Of a stretch of DNA of 64,000 nucleotides, positions 33,401-48,400 are shown one piece after another. A model generated the notes under the pieces. The model was given only the letters and a program-made list of their open reading frames with translations. It did not search any database and was not told the DNA's origin. The position numbers and the translations under genes were made by a program. The first letter of the stretch is position 1, and the number at the start of each line of letters is the position of its first letter. Source of the stretch: Halisarca cf. caerulea (Eukaryota > Porifera > Demospongiae > Chondrillida > Halisarcidae); the NCBI GenBank assembly GCA_963170055.1, contig CAUJGJ010000263.1, positions 1,861,400 through 1,925,399 on the forward strand, in the 5' to 3' direction.

Positions 33401-36400
33401 GTGTTGGATATGCTTGTGATAATACCAATATTTGGCACTAGCACCACGCACATTCCCAGTGGACACACATGAAGTTTCTAAAGTGCTGTGGGCGTATTTG
33501 TGTAGTGTTGGATATGCTGGTGCTAATACCAATATTTGGCACTAGCACCACGCACATTCCCAGTGGACACACATGAAGTTTCTAAACTACTGTAGGCGTA
33601 TTTGTGTAATGTTGGATATGCTGGTGCTAATACCAATATTTGGCACTAGCACCACGAACATTCCCAGAGGACACACATGAAGTTTCTTAACTACTGTGGG
33701 CGTATTTGTGTAATGTTGGATATGCTGGTGCTAATACCAATATTTGGCACTAGCACCACGCACATTCCCAGTGGACACACATGACCTTTCTGAAGTGCTG
33801 TGGGCGTATTTGTGTAGCGTTGGATATGCTGGTGCTAATACCAATAATTGGCACTAGCACCACGCACATTCCCAGTGGACACACATGAAGTTTCTGAAGT
33901 GCTGTGGGCGTATTTGTGTAGTGTTGGATATGGTGGTGCTAATACCAATATTTGGCACTGGCACCACGCACATTCCTAGGGGACACACATGAAGTTTTTT
34001 AACTACTGTGGGCGTATTTGTGTAATGTTGGATAAGCTGGTGCTAATACCAATATTTGGCACTAGCACCACACACATTCCCAGTGGACACACATGAAGTT
34101 TCTTAACTACTGTGGGCGTATTTGGGTAGTGTTGGATATGCTGGTGCTAATACCAATATTTGGCACTAGCACCACGCACATTCCCAGTGGACACACATGA
34201 CCTTTCTGAAGTGCTGTGGGCGTATTTGTGTAGTGTTGGATATGCTGGTGCTAATACCAATATTTGGCACTAGCACCACGCACCTTCCCAGTGGACACAC
34301 ATTACCTTTCTGAAGTGCTGTGGGCGTATGTGTGTAGTGTTGGATATGCTGGTGCTAATACCAATATTTGGCAATAGCACCACGCACATTCCCAGTGGAC
34401 ACACATGACCTTTCTTAACTACTGTGGGCGTATTTGTGTAGTGTTGGATATGCTGGTACTAACACCAATATTTGCCACTAGCACCACGCACATTCACAAT
34501 TGACACACATGAAGTTTCTGAAGTGCAGTGGGCGTTTTTGTGCAGTGTTGGATATGCTGGTGCTAATACCAATATTTGGCACTAGCACCACGCACATTCC
34601 CAGTGGACACACATGACCTTTCTGAAGTGCTGTGGGCGTATTTGTGTAGTGTTGGATATGCTGGTGCTAATACCAATATTTGGCACTAGCACCACGCACA
34701 TTCCCAATGGACACACATGAAGTTTCTTAACTACTTTGGGCGTATTTGTGTAGTGTTGGATATACTGGTGCTAATACCAATATTTGGCACTAGCACCACG
34801 CTCATTCCCACTGGACAAACATGAAGTTTCTGAAGTGCTGTGGGCGTATTTGTGGAGTGTTGGATATGCTGGTGCTAATACCAATATTTGGCACTAGCAC
34901 CACGCACATTCCCAGTGGACACACATGACCTTTCTGAAGTGCTGTGGGCGTATTTGTGTAGTGTTGGATATGCTGGTGCTAATACCAATATTTGGCACTA
35001 GCACCACGCACATTTCCAGAGGACACGCATGAAGTTTCTGAAGATCTGTGGGCGCATGTGTGTAGTGTTGGAAATACTGGTGCTAATACCAAAATTTGGC
35101 ACAAGCACCACACACATTCCAAGTGGACACTACATGAAGTTTACGAAGTGCTGTGGGTGTAATTGTGTAGTGTTGGATATGCTGGTGCTAACACCAATAT
35201 TTGCCACTAGCACCACGCACATTCACAATTGACACACATGAAGTTTCTGAAGTGCAGTGGGCGTATTTGTGTAGTGTTGGATATGCTGGTGCTAATGCCA
35301 ATGTAAGGCACTAGCACCACGCACATTTCCAGAGGACACACATGAAGTTTCTGAAGATCTGTGGGCGCATGTGTGTAGTGTTGGACATACTGGTGCTAAT
35401 ACCAAAATTTGGCACAAGCACCACACACATTCCAAGTGGACACACATGAAGTTTACGAAGTGCTGTGGGTGTAATTGTGTAGTGTTGGATATGCTGGTGC
35501 TAACACCAATATTTGGCACTAGCACCACGCACATTCACAATTGACACACATGAAGTTCCTGAAGTGCAGTGGGCGTATTTGTGTAGTGTTGGATATGCTG
35601 GTGCTAATACCAATATTTGGCACTAGCACCACGCACATTCCCAGTGGACACACATGACCTTTCTGAAGTGCTGTGGGCATATTTGTGTAGTGTTGGATAT
35701 GCTGGTGCTAATACCAATATTTGGCACTAGCACCACGCACCTTCCCAGTGGACACACATGACCTTTCTGAAGTGCTGTGGGCGTATGTGTGTAGTGTTGG
35801 ATATGCTGGTGCTAATACCAATATTTGGCAATAGCACCACGCACATTCCCAGTGGACACACATGACCTTTCTTAACTACTGTGGGCGTATTTGTGTAGTG
35901 TTGGATATGCTGGTACTAACACCAATATTTGCCACTAGCACCACGCACATTCACAATTGACACACATGAAGTTTCTGAAGTGCAGTGGGCGTTTTTGTGC
36001 AGTGTTGGATATGCTGGTGCTAATACCAATATTTGGTACTAGCACCACGCACATTCCCAGTGGACACACATGACCTTTCTGAAGTGCTGTGGGCGTATTT
36101 GTGTAGTGTTGGATATGCTGGTGCTAATACCAATATTTGGCACTAGCACCACGCACATTCCCAATGGACACACATGAAGTTTCTTAACTACTTTGGGCGT
36201 ATTTGTGTAGTGTTGGATATACTGGTGCTAATACCAATATTTGGCACTAGCACCACGCTCATTCCCACTGGACAAACATGAAGTTTCTGAAGTGCTGTGG
36301 GCGTATTTGTGGAGTGTTGGATATGCTGGTGCTAATACCAATATTTGGTACTAGCACCACGCACATTCCCAGTGGACACACATGACCTTTCTGAAGTGCT

Positions 36401-39400
36401 GTGGGCGTATTTGTGTAGTGTTGGATATGCTGGTGCTAATACCAATATTTGGCACTAGCACCACGCACATTTCCAGAGGACACACATGAAGTTTCTGAAG
36501 ATCTGTGGGCGCATGTGTGTAGTGTTGGAAATACTGGTGCTAATACCAAAATTTGGCACAAGCACCACACACATTCCAAGTGGACACTACATGAAGTTTA
36601 CGAAGTGCTGTGGGTGTAATTGTGTAGTGTTGGATATGCTGGTGCTAACACCAATATTTGCCACTAGCACCACGCACATTCACAATTGACACACATGAAG
36701 TTTCTGAAGTGCAGTGGGCGTATTTGTGTAGTGTTGGATATGCTGGTGCTAATGCCAATGTAAGGCACTAGCACCACGCACATTTCCAGAGGACACACAT
36801 GAAGTTTCTGAAGATCTGTGGGCGCATGTGTGTAGTGTTGGACATACTGGTGCTAATACCAAAATTTGGCACAAGCACCACACACATTCCAAGTGGACAC
36901 ACATGAAGTTTACGAAGTGCTCTGGGTGTAATTGTGTAGTGTTGGATATGCTGGTGCTAACACCAATATTTGGCACTAGCACCACGCACATTCACAATTG
37001 ACACACATGAAGTTCCTGAAGTGCAGTGGGCGTATTTGTGTAGTGTTGGATATGCTGGTGCTAATACCAATATTTGGCACTAGCACCACGCACATTCCCA
37101 GTGGACACACATGACCTTTCTGAAGTGCTGTGGGCGTATTTGTGTAGTGTTGGATATGCTGGTGCTAATACCAATATTTGGCACTAGCACCACGCACATT
37201 CCCAGTGGAAACACATGAAGTTTCTTAACTACAGTGGGCGTATTTGTGTAGTGTTGGATATGCTGGTGCTAATACCAATATTTGGCACTAGCACCACGCA
37301 CATTCCCAGTGGACACACATGACCTTTCTGAAGATCTGTGGGCGTATTTGTGTAGTGTTGGATATGCTTGTGATAATACCAATATTTGGCACTAGCACCA
37401 CGCACATTCCCAGTGGACACACATGAAGTTTCTAAAGTGCTGTGGGCGTATTTGTGTAGTGTTGGATATGCTGGTGCTAATACCAATATTTGGCACTAGC
37501 ACCACGCACATTCCCAGTGGACACACATGAAGTTTCTAAACTAATGTAGGCGTATTTGTGTAATGTTGGATATACTGGTGCTAATACCAATATTTGGAAC
37601 TAGCACCACGAACATTCCCAGAGGACACACATGAAGTTTCTTAACTACTGTGGGCGTATTTGTGTAATGTTGGATATGCTGGTGCTAATACCAATATTTG
37701 GCACTAGCACCACGCACATTCCCATGGGACACACATGACCTTTCTGAAGTGCTGTGGGCGTATTTGTGTAGTGTTGGATATGCTGGTGCTAATACCAATA
37801 ATTGGCACTAGCACCACGCACATTCCCAGTGGACACACATGAAGTTTCTAAACTACTGTAGGCGTATTTGTGTAATGTTGGATATGCTGCTGCTAATACC
37901 AATATTTGGCACTAGCACCACGAACATTCCCAGAGGACACACATGAAGTTTCTTAACTACTGTGGGCGTATTTGTGTAATGTTGGATATGCTGGTGCTAA
38001 TACCAATATTTGGCACTAGCACCACGCACATTCCCAGTGGACACACATGACCTTTCTGAAGTGCTGTGGGCGTATTTGTGTAGTGTTGGATATGCTGGTG
38101 CTAATACCAATATTTGGCACTAGCACCACGCACATTCCCAGTGGACACACATGACCTTTCTGAAGTGCTGTGGGCGTATTTGTGTAGTGTTGGATATGCT
38201 GGTGCTAATACCAATATTTGGCACTAGCACCACGCACATTAGCAGTGGACACACATGACCTTTCTGAAGTGCTGTGGCCGTATTTGTGTAGTGTTGGATA
38301 TGCTGGTGCTAATACCAATATTTGGCACTAGCACCACGCACATTCCCAGTGGACACACATGAAGTTTGTTAACTACTGTGGGCGTATTTCTGTAGTGTTG
38401 AATATGCTGGTGCTAATACCAATATTTGGCACTAGCACCACGCACCTTACCAGTGGACACACATGACCTTTCTGAAGTGCTGTGGGCGTATTTGTGTAGT
38501 GTTGGATATGCTGGTGCTAATACCAATATTTGGCACTAGCACCACGCACATTAGCAGTGGACACACATGACCTTTCTGAAGTGCTGTGGGCGTATTTGTG
38601 TAGTGTTGGATATGCTGGTGCTAATACCAATATTTGGCACTAGCACCATGCACATTCCCAGTGGACACACATGAAGTTTGTTAACTACTGTGGGCGTATT
38701 TGTGTAGTGTTGGATATGCTGGTGCTAATACCAATATTTGGCACTAGCACCACGCACCTTACCAGTGGACACACATGACCTTTCTGAAGTGCTGTGGGCG
38801 TATTTGTGTAGTGTTGGATATGCTGGTGCTAATACCAATATTTGGCACTAGCACCACGCACATTAGCAGTGGACACACATGACCTTTCTGAAGTGCTGTG
38901 GGCGTATTTGTGTAGTGTTGGATATGCTGGTGCTAATACCAATATTTGGCACTAGCACCACGCACATTCCCAGTGGACACACATGACTTTTCTGAAGTGC
39001 TATGGGCGCATTTGTGTAGTGTTGGATATGCTGGTGCTAATCCCAATATTTGGCACTAGCACCAAGCACATTCCCAGTGGACACACATGAAGTTTGTTAA
39101 CTACTGTGGGCGTATTTGTGTAGTGTTGGATATGCTGGTGCTAATACCAATATTTGGCACTAGCACCACGCACATTCCTAGTTGAAACACATGACCTTTC
39201 TGAAGTGCTGTGTGCGTATTTGTGTAGTGTTGGATATGCTGGTGCTAATACCAATATTTGGCACTAGCACCACGCACATTCCCAGTGGACACACATGAAG
39301 TTTGTTAACTACTGTGGGCGTATTTGTGTAGTGTTGGATATGCTGGTGCTAATACCAATATTTGGCACTAGCACCACGCACCTTACCAGTGGACACACAT

Positions 39401-42400
39401 GACCTTTCTGAAGTGCTGTGGGCGTATTTGTGTAGTGTTGGATATGCTGGTGCTAATACCAATATTTGGCACTAGCACCACGCACATTCCCAGTGGACAC
39501 ACATGACCTTTCTGAAGTGCTGTGGGCGTATTTGTGTAGTGTTGGATATGCTGGTGCTATTACCAATATTTGGCACTAGCACCACGCACATTAGCAGTGG
39601 ACACACATGACCTTTCTGAAGTGCTGTGGGCGTATTTGTGTAGTGTTGGATATGCTGGTGCTAATACCAATATTTGGCACTAGCACCACGCACATTCCCA
39701 GTGGACACACATGAAGTTTGTTAACTACTGTGGGCGTATTTGTGTAGTGTTGGATATGCTGGTGCTAATACCAATATTTGGCACTAGCACCACGCACCTT
39801 ACCAGTGGACACACATGACCTTTCTGAAGTGCTGTGGGCGTATTTGTGTAGTGTTGGATATGCTGGTGCTAATACCAATATTTGGCACTAGCACCACGCA
39901 CATTAGCAGTGGACACACATGACCTTTCTGAAGTGCTGTGGGCGTATTTGTGTAGTGTTGGATATGCTGGTGCTAATACCAATATTTGGCACTAGCACCA
40001 CGCACATTCCCAGTGGACACACATGACTTTTCTGAAGTGCTATGGGCGCATTTGTGTAGTGTTGGATATGCTGGTGCTAATCCCAATATTTGGCACTAGC
40101 ACCAAGCACATTCCCAGTGGACACACATGAAGTTTGTTAACTACTGTGGGCGTATTTGTGTAGTGTTGGATATGCTGGTGCTAATACCAATATTTGGCAC
40201 TAGCACCACGCACATTCCTAGTTGAAACACATGACCTTTCTGAAGTGCTGTGTGCGTATTTGTGTAGTGTTGGATATGCTGGTGCTAATACCAATATTTG
40301 GCACTAGCACCACGCACATTCCCAGTGGACACACATGACCTTTCTGAAGTGCTGTGGGCGTATTTGTGTAGTGTTGGATATGCTTGTGATAATACCAATA
40401 TTTGGCACTAGCACCACGCACATTCCCAGTGGACACACATGAAGTTTCTAAAGTGCTGTGGGCGTATTTGTGTAGTGTTGGATATGCTGGTGCTAATACC
40501 AATATTTGGCACTAGCACCACGCACATTCCCAGTGGACACACATGAAGTTTCTAAACTACTGTAGGCGTATTTGTGTAATGTTGGATATACTGGTGCTAA
40601 TACCAATATTTGGAACTAGCACCACGAACATTCCCAGAGGACACACATGAAGTTTCTTAACTACTGTGGGCGTATTTGTGTAATGTTGGATATGCTGGTG
40701 CTAATACCAATATTTGGCACTAGCACCACGCACATTCCCATGGGACACACATGACCTTTCTGAAGTGCTGTGGGCGTATTTGTGTAGTGTTGGATATGCT
40801 GGTGCTAATACCAATAATTGGCACTAGCACCACGCACATTCCCAGTGGACACACATGAAGTTTCTAAACTACTGTAGGCGTATTTGTGTAATGTTGGATA
40901 TGCTGCTGCTAATACCAATATTTGGCACTAGCACCACGAACATTCCCAGAGGACACACATGAAGTTTCTTAACTACTGTGGGCGTATTTGTGTAATGTTG
41001 GATATGCTGGTGCTAATACCAATATTTGGCACTAGCACCACGCACATTCCCAGTGGACACACATGACCTTTCTGAAGTGCTGTGGGCGTATTTGTGTAGT
41101 GTTGGATATGCTGGTGCTAATACCAATATTTGGCACTAGCACCACGCACATTCCCAGTGGACACACATGACCTTTCTGAAGTGCTGTGGGCGTATTTGTG
41201 TAGTGTTGGATATGCTGGTGCTAATACCAATATTTGGCACTAGCACCACGCACATTAGCAGTGGACACACATGACCTTTCTGAAGTGCTGTGGCCGTATT
41301 TGTGTAGTGTTGGATATGCTGGTGCTAATAAAAATATTTGGCACTAGCACCACGCACATTCCCAGTGGACACACATGAAGTTTGTTAACTACTGTGGGCG
41401 TATTTCTGTAGTGTTGAATATGCTGGTGCTAATACCAATATTTGGCACTAGCACCACGCACCTTACCAGTGGACACACATGACCTTTCTGAAGTGCTGTG
41501 GGCGTATTTGTGTAGTGTTGGATATGCTGGTGCTAATACCAATATTTGGCACTAGCACCACGCACATTAGCAGTGGACACACATGACCTTTCTGAAGTGC
41601 TGTGGGCGTATTTGTGTAGTGTTGGATATGCTGGTGCTAATACCAATATTTGGCACTAGCACCATGCACATTCCCAGTGGACACACATGAAGTTTGTTAA
41701 CTACTGTGGGCGTATTTGTGTAGTGTTGGATATGCTGGTGCTAATACCAATATTTGGCACTAGCACCACGCACCTTACCAGTGGACACACATGACCTTTC
41801 TGAAGTGCTGTGGGCGTATTTGTGTAGTGTTGGATATGCTGGTGCTAATACCAATATTTGGCACTAGCACCACGCACATTAGCAGTGGACACACATGACC
41901 TTTCTGAAGTGCTGTGGGCGTATTTGTGTAGTGTTGGATATGCTGGTGCTAATACCAATATTTGGCACTAGCACCACGCACATTCCCAGTGGACACACAT
42001 GACTTTTCTGAAGTGCTATGGGCGCATTTGTGTAGTGTTGGATATGCTGGTGCTAATCCCAATATTTGGCACTAGCACCAAGCACATTCCCAGTGGACAC
42101 ACATGAAGTTTGTTAACTACTGTGGGCGTATTTGTGTAGTGTTGGATATGCTGGTGCTAATACCAATATTTGGCACTAGCACCACGCACATTCCTAGTTG
42201 AAACACATGACCTTTCTGAAGTGCTGTGTGCGTATTTGTGTAGTGTTGGATATGCTGGTGCTAATACCAATATTTGGCACTAGCACCACGCACATTCCCA
42301 GTGGACACACATGAAGTTTGTTAACTACTGTGGGCGTATTTGTGTAGTGTTGGATATGCTGGTGCTAATACCAATATTTGGCACTAGCACCACGCACCTT

Positions 42401-45400
42401 ACCAGTGGACACACATGACCTTTCTGAAGTGCTGTGGGCGTATTTGTGTAGTGTTGGATATGCTGGTGCTAATACCAATATTTGGCACTAGCACCACGCA
42501 CATTCCCAGTGGACACACATGACCTTTCTGAAGTGCTGTGGGCGTATTTGTGTAGTGTTGGATATGCTGGTGCTATTACCAATATTTGGCACTAGCACCA
42601 CGCACATTAGCAGTGGACACACATGACCTTTCTGAAGTGCTGTGGGCGTATTTGTGTAGTGTTGGATATGCTGGTGCTAATACCAATATTTGGCACTAGC
42701 ACCACGCACATTCCCAGTGGACACACATGAAGTTTGTTAACTACTGTGGGCGTATTTGTGTAGTGTTGGATATGCTGGTGCTAATACCAATATTTGGCAC
42801 TAGCACCACGCACCTTCCCAGTGGACACACATGACCTTTCTGAAGTGCTGTGGGCGTATTTGTGTAGTGTTGGATATGCTGGTGCTAATACCAATATTTG
42901 GCACTAGCACCACGCACATTAGCAGTGGACACACATGACCTTTCTGAAGTGCTGTGGGCGTATTTGTGTAGTGTTGGATATGCTGGTGCTAATACCAATA
43001 TTTGGCACTAGCACCACGCACATTCCCAGTGGACACACATGACTTTTCTGAAGTGCTATGGGCGCATTTGTGTAGTGTTGGATATGCTGGTGCTAATCCC
43101 AATATTTGGCACTAGCACCAAGCACATTCCCAGTGGACACACATGAAGTTTGTTAACTACTGTGGGCGTATTTGTGTAGTGTTGGATATGCTGGTGCTAA
43201 TACCAATATTTGGCACTAGCACCACGCACATTCCTAGTTGAAACACATGACCTTTCTGAAGTGCTGTGTGCGTATTTGTGTAGTGTTGGATATGCTGGTG
43301 CTAATACCAATATTTGGCACTAGCACCACGCACATTCCCAGTGGACACACATGAAGTTTGTTAACTACTGTGGGCGTATTTGTGTAGTGTTGGATATGCT
43401 GGTGCTAATACCAATATTTGGCACTAGCACCACGCACCTTACCAGTGGACACACATGACCTTTCTGAAGTGCTGTGGGCGTATTTGTGTAGTGTTGGATA
43501 TGCTGGTGCTAATACCAATATTTGGCACTAGCACCACGCACATTCCCAGTGGACACACATGACCTTTCTGAAGTGCTGTGGGCGTATTTGTGTAGTGTTG
43601 GATATGCTGGTGCTATTACCAATATTTGGCACTAGCACCACGCACATTAGCAGTGGACACACATGACCTTTCTGAAGTGCTGTGGGCGTATTTGTGTAGT
43701 GTTGGATATGCTGGTGCTAATACCAATATTTGGCACTAGCACCACGCACATTCCCAGTGGACACACATGACTTTTCTGAAGTGCTATGGGCGCATTTGTG
43801 TAGTGTTGGATATGCTGGTGCTAATCCCAATATTTGGCACTAGCACCAAGCACATTCCCAGTGGACACACATGAAGTTTGTTAACTACTGTGGGCGTATT
43901 TGTGTAGTGTTGGATATGCTGGTGCTAATACCAATATTTGGCACAAGCACCACGCACATTCCCAGTGGACACACATGACCTTTCTGAAGTGCTGTGGGCG
44001 TATTTGTGTAGTGTTGGATATGCTTTTGCTAATACCAATATTTGGCACTAGCACCATGCACATTCCCAGTGGACACACATGAAGTTTGTTAACTACTGTG
44101 GGCGTATTTGTGTAGTGTTGGATATGCTGGTGCTAATACCAATATTTGGCACTAGCACCACGCACATTCCCAGTGGACACACATGACCTTTCTGAAGTGC
44201 TGTGGGCGTATTTGTGTAGTGTTGGATATGCTGGTGCTAATACCAATATTTGGCACTAGCACCACGCACATTTGCAGTGGACACACATGACCTTTCTGAA
44301 GTGCTGTGGTCGTATTTGTGTAGTGTTGGATATGCTGGTGCTAATACCAATATTTGGCACTAGTACCACGTACATTCCCAGTGGACACACATGACTTTTC
44401 TGAAGTGCTATGGGCGCATTTGTGTAGTGTTGGATATGCTGGTGCTAATCCCAATATTTGGCACTAGCACCAAGCACATTCCCAGTGGACACACAATAAG
44501 TTTGTTAACTACTGTGGGCGTATTTGTGTAGTGTTGGATATGCTGGTGCTAATACCAATATTTGGCACTAGCACCACGCACATTCCCAGTGGACACACAT
44601 GAAGATTGTTAACTACTGTGGGCGTATTTCTGTAGTGTTCGATATGCTGGTGCTAATACCAATATTTGGAACTAGCACCACGCACATTCCCAGTGGACAC
44701 ACATGACCTTTCTGAAGTGCTGTGGGCGTATTTGTGTAGTGTTGGATATGCTGGTGCTAATACCAATATTTGGCACTAGCACCACGCACATTTGCAGTGG
44801 ACACACATGACCTTTCTGAAGTGCTGTGGTCGTATTTGTGTAGTGTTGGATATGCTGGTGCTAATACCAATATTATGCACTAGCACCACGCACATTCCCA
44901 GTGGACACACATGAAGTTTCTTAACTACTGTGGGAGTATTTGTATAATGTTGGATATGCTGGTGCTATTACCAATATTTGGCACTAGCACCACGCACATT
45001 AGCAGTGGACACACATGACCTTTCTGAAGTGCTGTGGGCGTATTTGTGTAGTGTTGGATATGCTGGTGCTAATACCAATATTTGGCACTAGCACCACGCA
45101 CATTCCCAGTGGACACACATGAAGTTTGTTAACTACTGTGGGCGTATTTGTGTAGTGTTGGATATGCTGGTGCTAATACCAATATTTGGCACTAGCACCA
45201 CGCACCTTCCCAGTGGACACACATGACCTTTCTGAAGTGCTGTGGGCGTATTTGTGTAGTGTTGGATATGCTGGTGCTAATACCAATATTTGGCACTAGC
45301 ACCACGCACATTAGCAGTGGACACACATGACCTTTCTGAAGTGCTGTGGGCGTATTTGTGTAGTGTTGGATATGCTGGTGCTAATACCAATATTTGGCAC

Positions 45401-48400
45401 TAGCACCACGCACATTCCCAGTGGACACACATGACTTTTCTGAAGTGCTATGGGCGCATTTGTGTAGTGTTGGATATGCTGGTGCTAATCCCAATATTTG
45501 GCACTAGCACCAAGCACATTCCCAGTGGACACACATGAAGTTTGTTAACTACTGTGGGCGTATTTGTGTAGTGTTGGATATGCTGGTGCTAATACCAATA
45601 TTTGGCACTAGCACCACGCACATTCCTAGTTGAAACACATGACCTTTCTGAAGTGCTGTGTGCGTATTTGTGTAGTGTTGGATATGCTGGTGCTAATACC
45701 AATATTTGGCACTAGCACCACGCACATTCCCAGTGGACACACATGAAGTTTGTTAACTACTGTGGGCGTATTTGTGTAGTGTTGGATATGCTGGTGCTAA
45801 TACCAATATTTGGCACTAGCACCACGCACCTTACCAGTGGACACACATGACCTTTCTGAAGTGCTGTGGGCGTATTTGTGTAGTGTTGGATATGCTGGTG
45901 CTAATACCAATATTTGGCACTAGCACCACGCACATTCCCAGTGGACACACATGACCTTTCTGAAGTGCTGTGGGCGTATTTGTGTAGTGTTGGATATGCT
46001 GGTGCTATTACCAATATTTGGCACTAGCACCACGCACATTAGCAGTGGACACACATGACCTTTCTGAAGTGCTGTGGGCGTATTTGTGTAGTGTTGGATA
46101 TGCTGGTGCTAATACAAATATTTGGCACTAGCACCACGCACATTCCCAGTGGACACACATGACTTTTCTGAAGTGCTATGGGCGCATTTGTGTAGTGTTG
46201 GATATGCTGGTGCTAATCCCAATATTTGGCACTAGCACCAAGCACATTCCCAGTGGACACACATGAAGTTTGTTAACTACTGTGGGCGTATTTGTGTAGT
46301 GTTGGATATGCTGGTGCTAATACCAATATTTGGCACAAGCACCACGCACATTCCCAGTGGACACACATGACCTTTCTGAAGTGCTGTGGGCGTATTTGTG
46401 TAGTGTTGGATATGCTTTTGCTAATACCAATATTTGGCACTAGCACCATGCACATTCCCAGTGGACACACATGAAGTTTGTTAACTACTGTGGGCGTATT
46501 TGTGTAGTGTTGGATATGCTGGTGCTAATACCAATATTTGGCACTAGCACCACGCACATTCCCAGTGGACACACATGACCTTTCTGAAGTGCTGTGGGCG
46601 TATTTGTGTAGTGTTGGATATGCTGGTGCTAATCCCAATATTTGGCACTAGCACCACGCACATTTGCAGTGGACACACATGACCTTTCTGAAGTGCTGTG
46701 GTCGTATTTGTGTAGTGTTGGATATGCTGGTGCTAATACCAATATTTGGCACTAGCACCACGCACATTCCCAGTGGACACACATGAAGTTTCTTAACTAC
46801 TGTGGGAGTATTTGTATAATGTTGGATATGCTGGTGCTAATACCAATATTTGGCACTAGAACCACGCACCTTACCAGTGGACACACATGACCTTTCTGAA
46901 GTGCTGTGGGCGTATTTGTGGAGTGTTGGATATGCTTGTGCTAATACCAATATTTGGCACTAGCACCACGCACATTCCCAGTGGACACACATGACCTTTC
47001 TGAAGTGCTGTGGATGTATTTGTGTAGTGTTGGATATGCTTTTGCTAATACCAATATTTGGCACTAGCACAATGCACATTCCCAGTGGACACACATGAAG
47101 TTTCTTAACTACTGTGGGCGTATTTGTGTAGAGTTGGATATGCTGGTGCTAATCCCAATATTTGGCACTAGCACCACGCACATTCCCAGTGGACACACAT
47201 GACCTTTCTGAAGTGCTGTGGGCGTATTTGTGTAGTGTTGGATATGCTGGTGCTAATACCAATATTTGGCACTAGCACCACGCACATTCCCAGTGGACAC
47301 ACATGAAGTTTGTTAACTACTGTGGGCGTATTTGTGTAGTGTTGGATATGCTGGTGCTAATACCAATATTTGGCACTAGCACCACGCACCTTACCAGTGG
47401 ACACACATGACCTTTCTGAAGTGCTGTGGGCGTATTTGTGTAGTGTTGGATATGCTGGTGCTAATACCAATATTTGGCACTAGCACCACGCACATTCCCA
47501 GTGGACACACATGACCTTTCTGAAGTGCTGTGGGCGTATTTGTGTAGTGTTGGATATGCTGGTGCTATTACCAATATTTGGACCTAGCACCACGCACATT
47601 AGCAGTGGACACAAATGACCTTTCTGAAGTGCTGTGGGCGTATTTGTATAGTGTTGGATATGCTGGTGCTAATACCAATATTTGGCACTAGCACCAAGCA
47701 CATTCCCAGTGGACACACATGAAGTTTGTTAACTACTGTGGGCGTATTTGTGTAGTGTTGGATATGCTGGTGCTAATACCAATATTTGGCACTAGCACCA
47801 CGCACATTCCCAGTGGACACACATGACCTTTCTGAAGTGCTGTGGGCGTATTTGTGTAGTGTTGGATATGCTTTTGCTAATACCAATATTTGGCACTAGC
47901 ACCATGCACATTCCCAGTGGACACACATGAAGTTTGTTAACTACTGTGGGCGTATTTGTGTAGTGTTGGATATGCTGGTGCTAATACCAATATTTGGCAC
48001 TAGCACCACGCACATTCCCAGTGGACACACATGACCTTTCTGAAGTGCTGTGGGCGTATATGTGTAGTGTTGGATATGCTGGTGCTAATACCAATATTTG
48101 GCACTAGCACCACGCACATTTGCATTGGACACACATGACCTTTCTGAAGTGCTGTGGTCGTATTTGTGTAGTGTTGGATATGCTGGTGCTAATACCAATA
48201 TTTGGCACTAGTACCACGTACATTCCCAGTGGACACACATGACTTTTCTGAAGTGCTATGGGCGCATTTGTGTAGTGTTGGATATGCTGGTGCTAATCCC
48301 AATATTTGGCACTAGCACCAAGCACATTCCCAGTGGACACACAATAAGTTTGTTAACTACTGTGGGCGTATTTGTGTAGTGTTGGATATGCTGGTGCTAA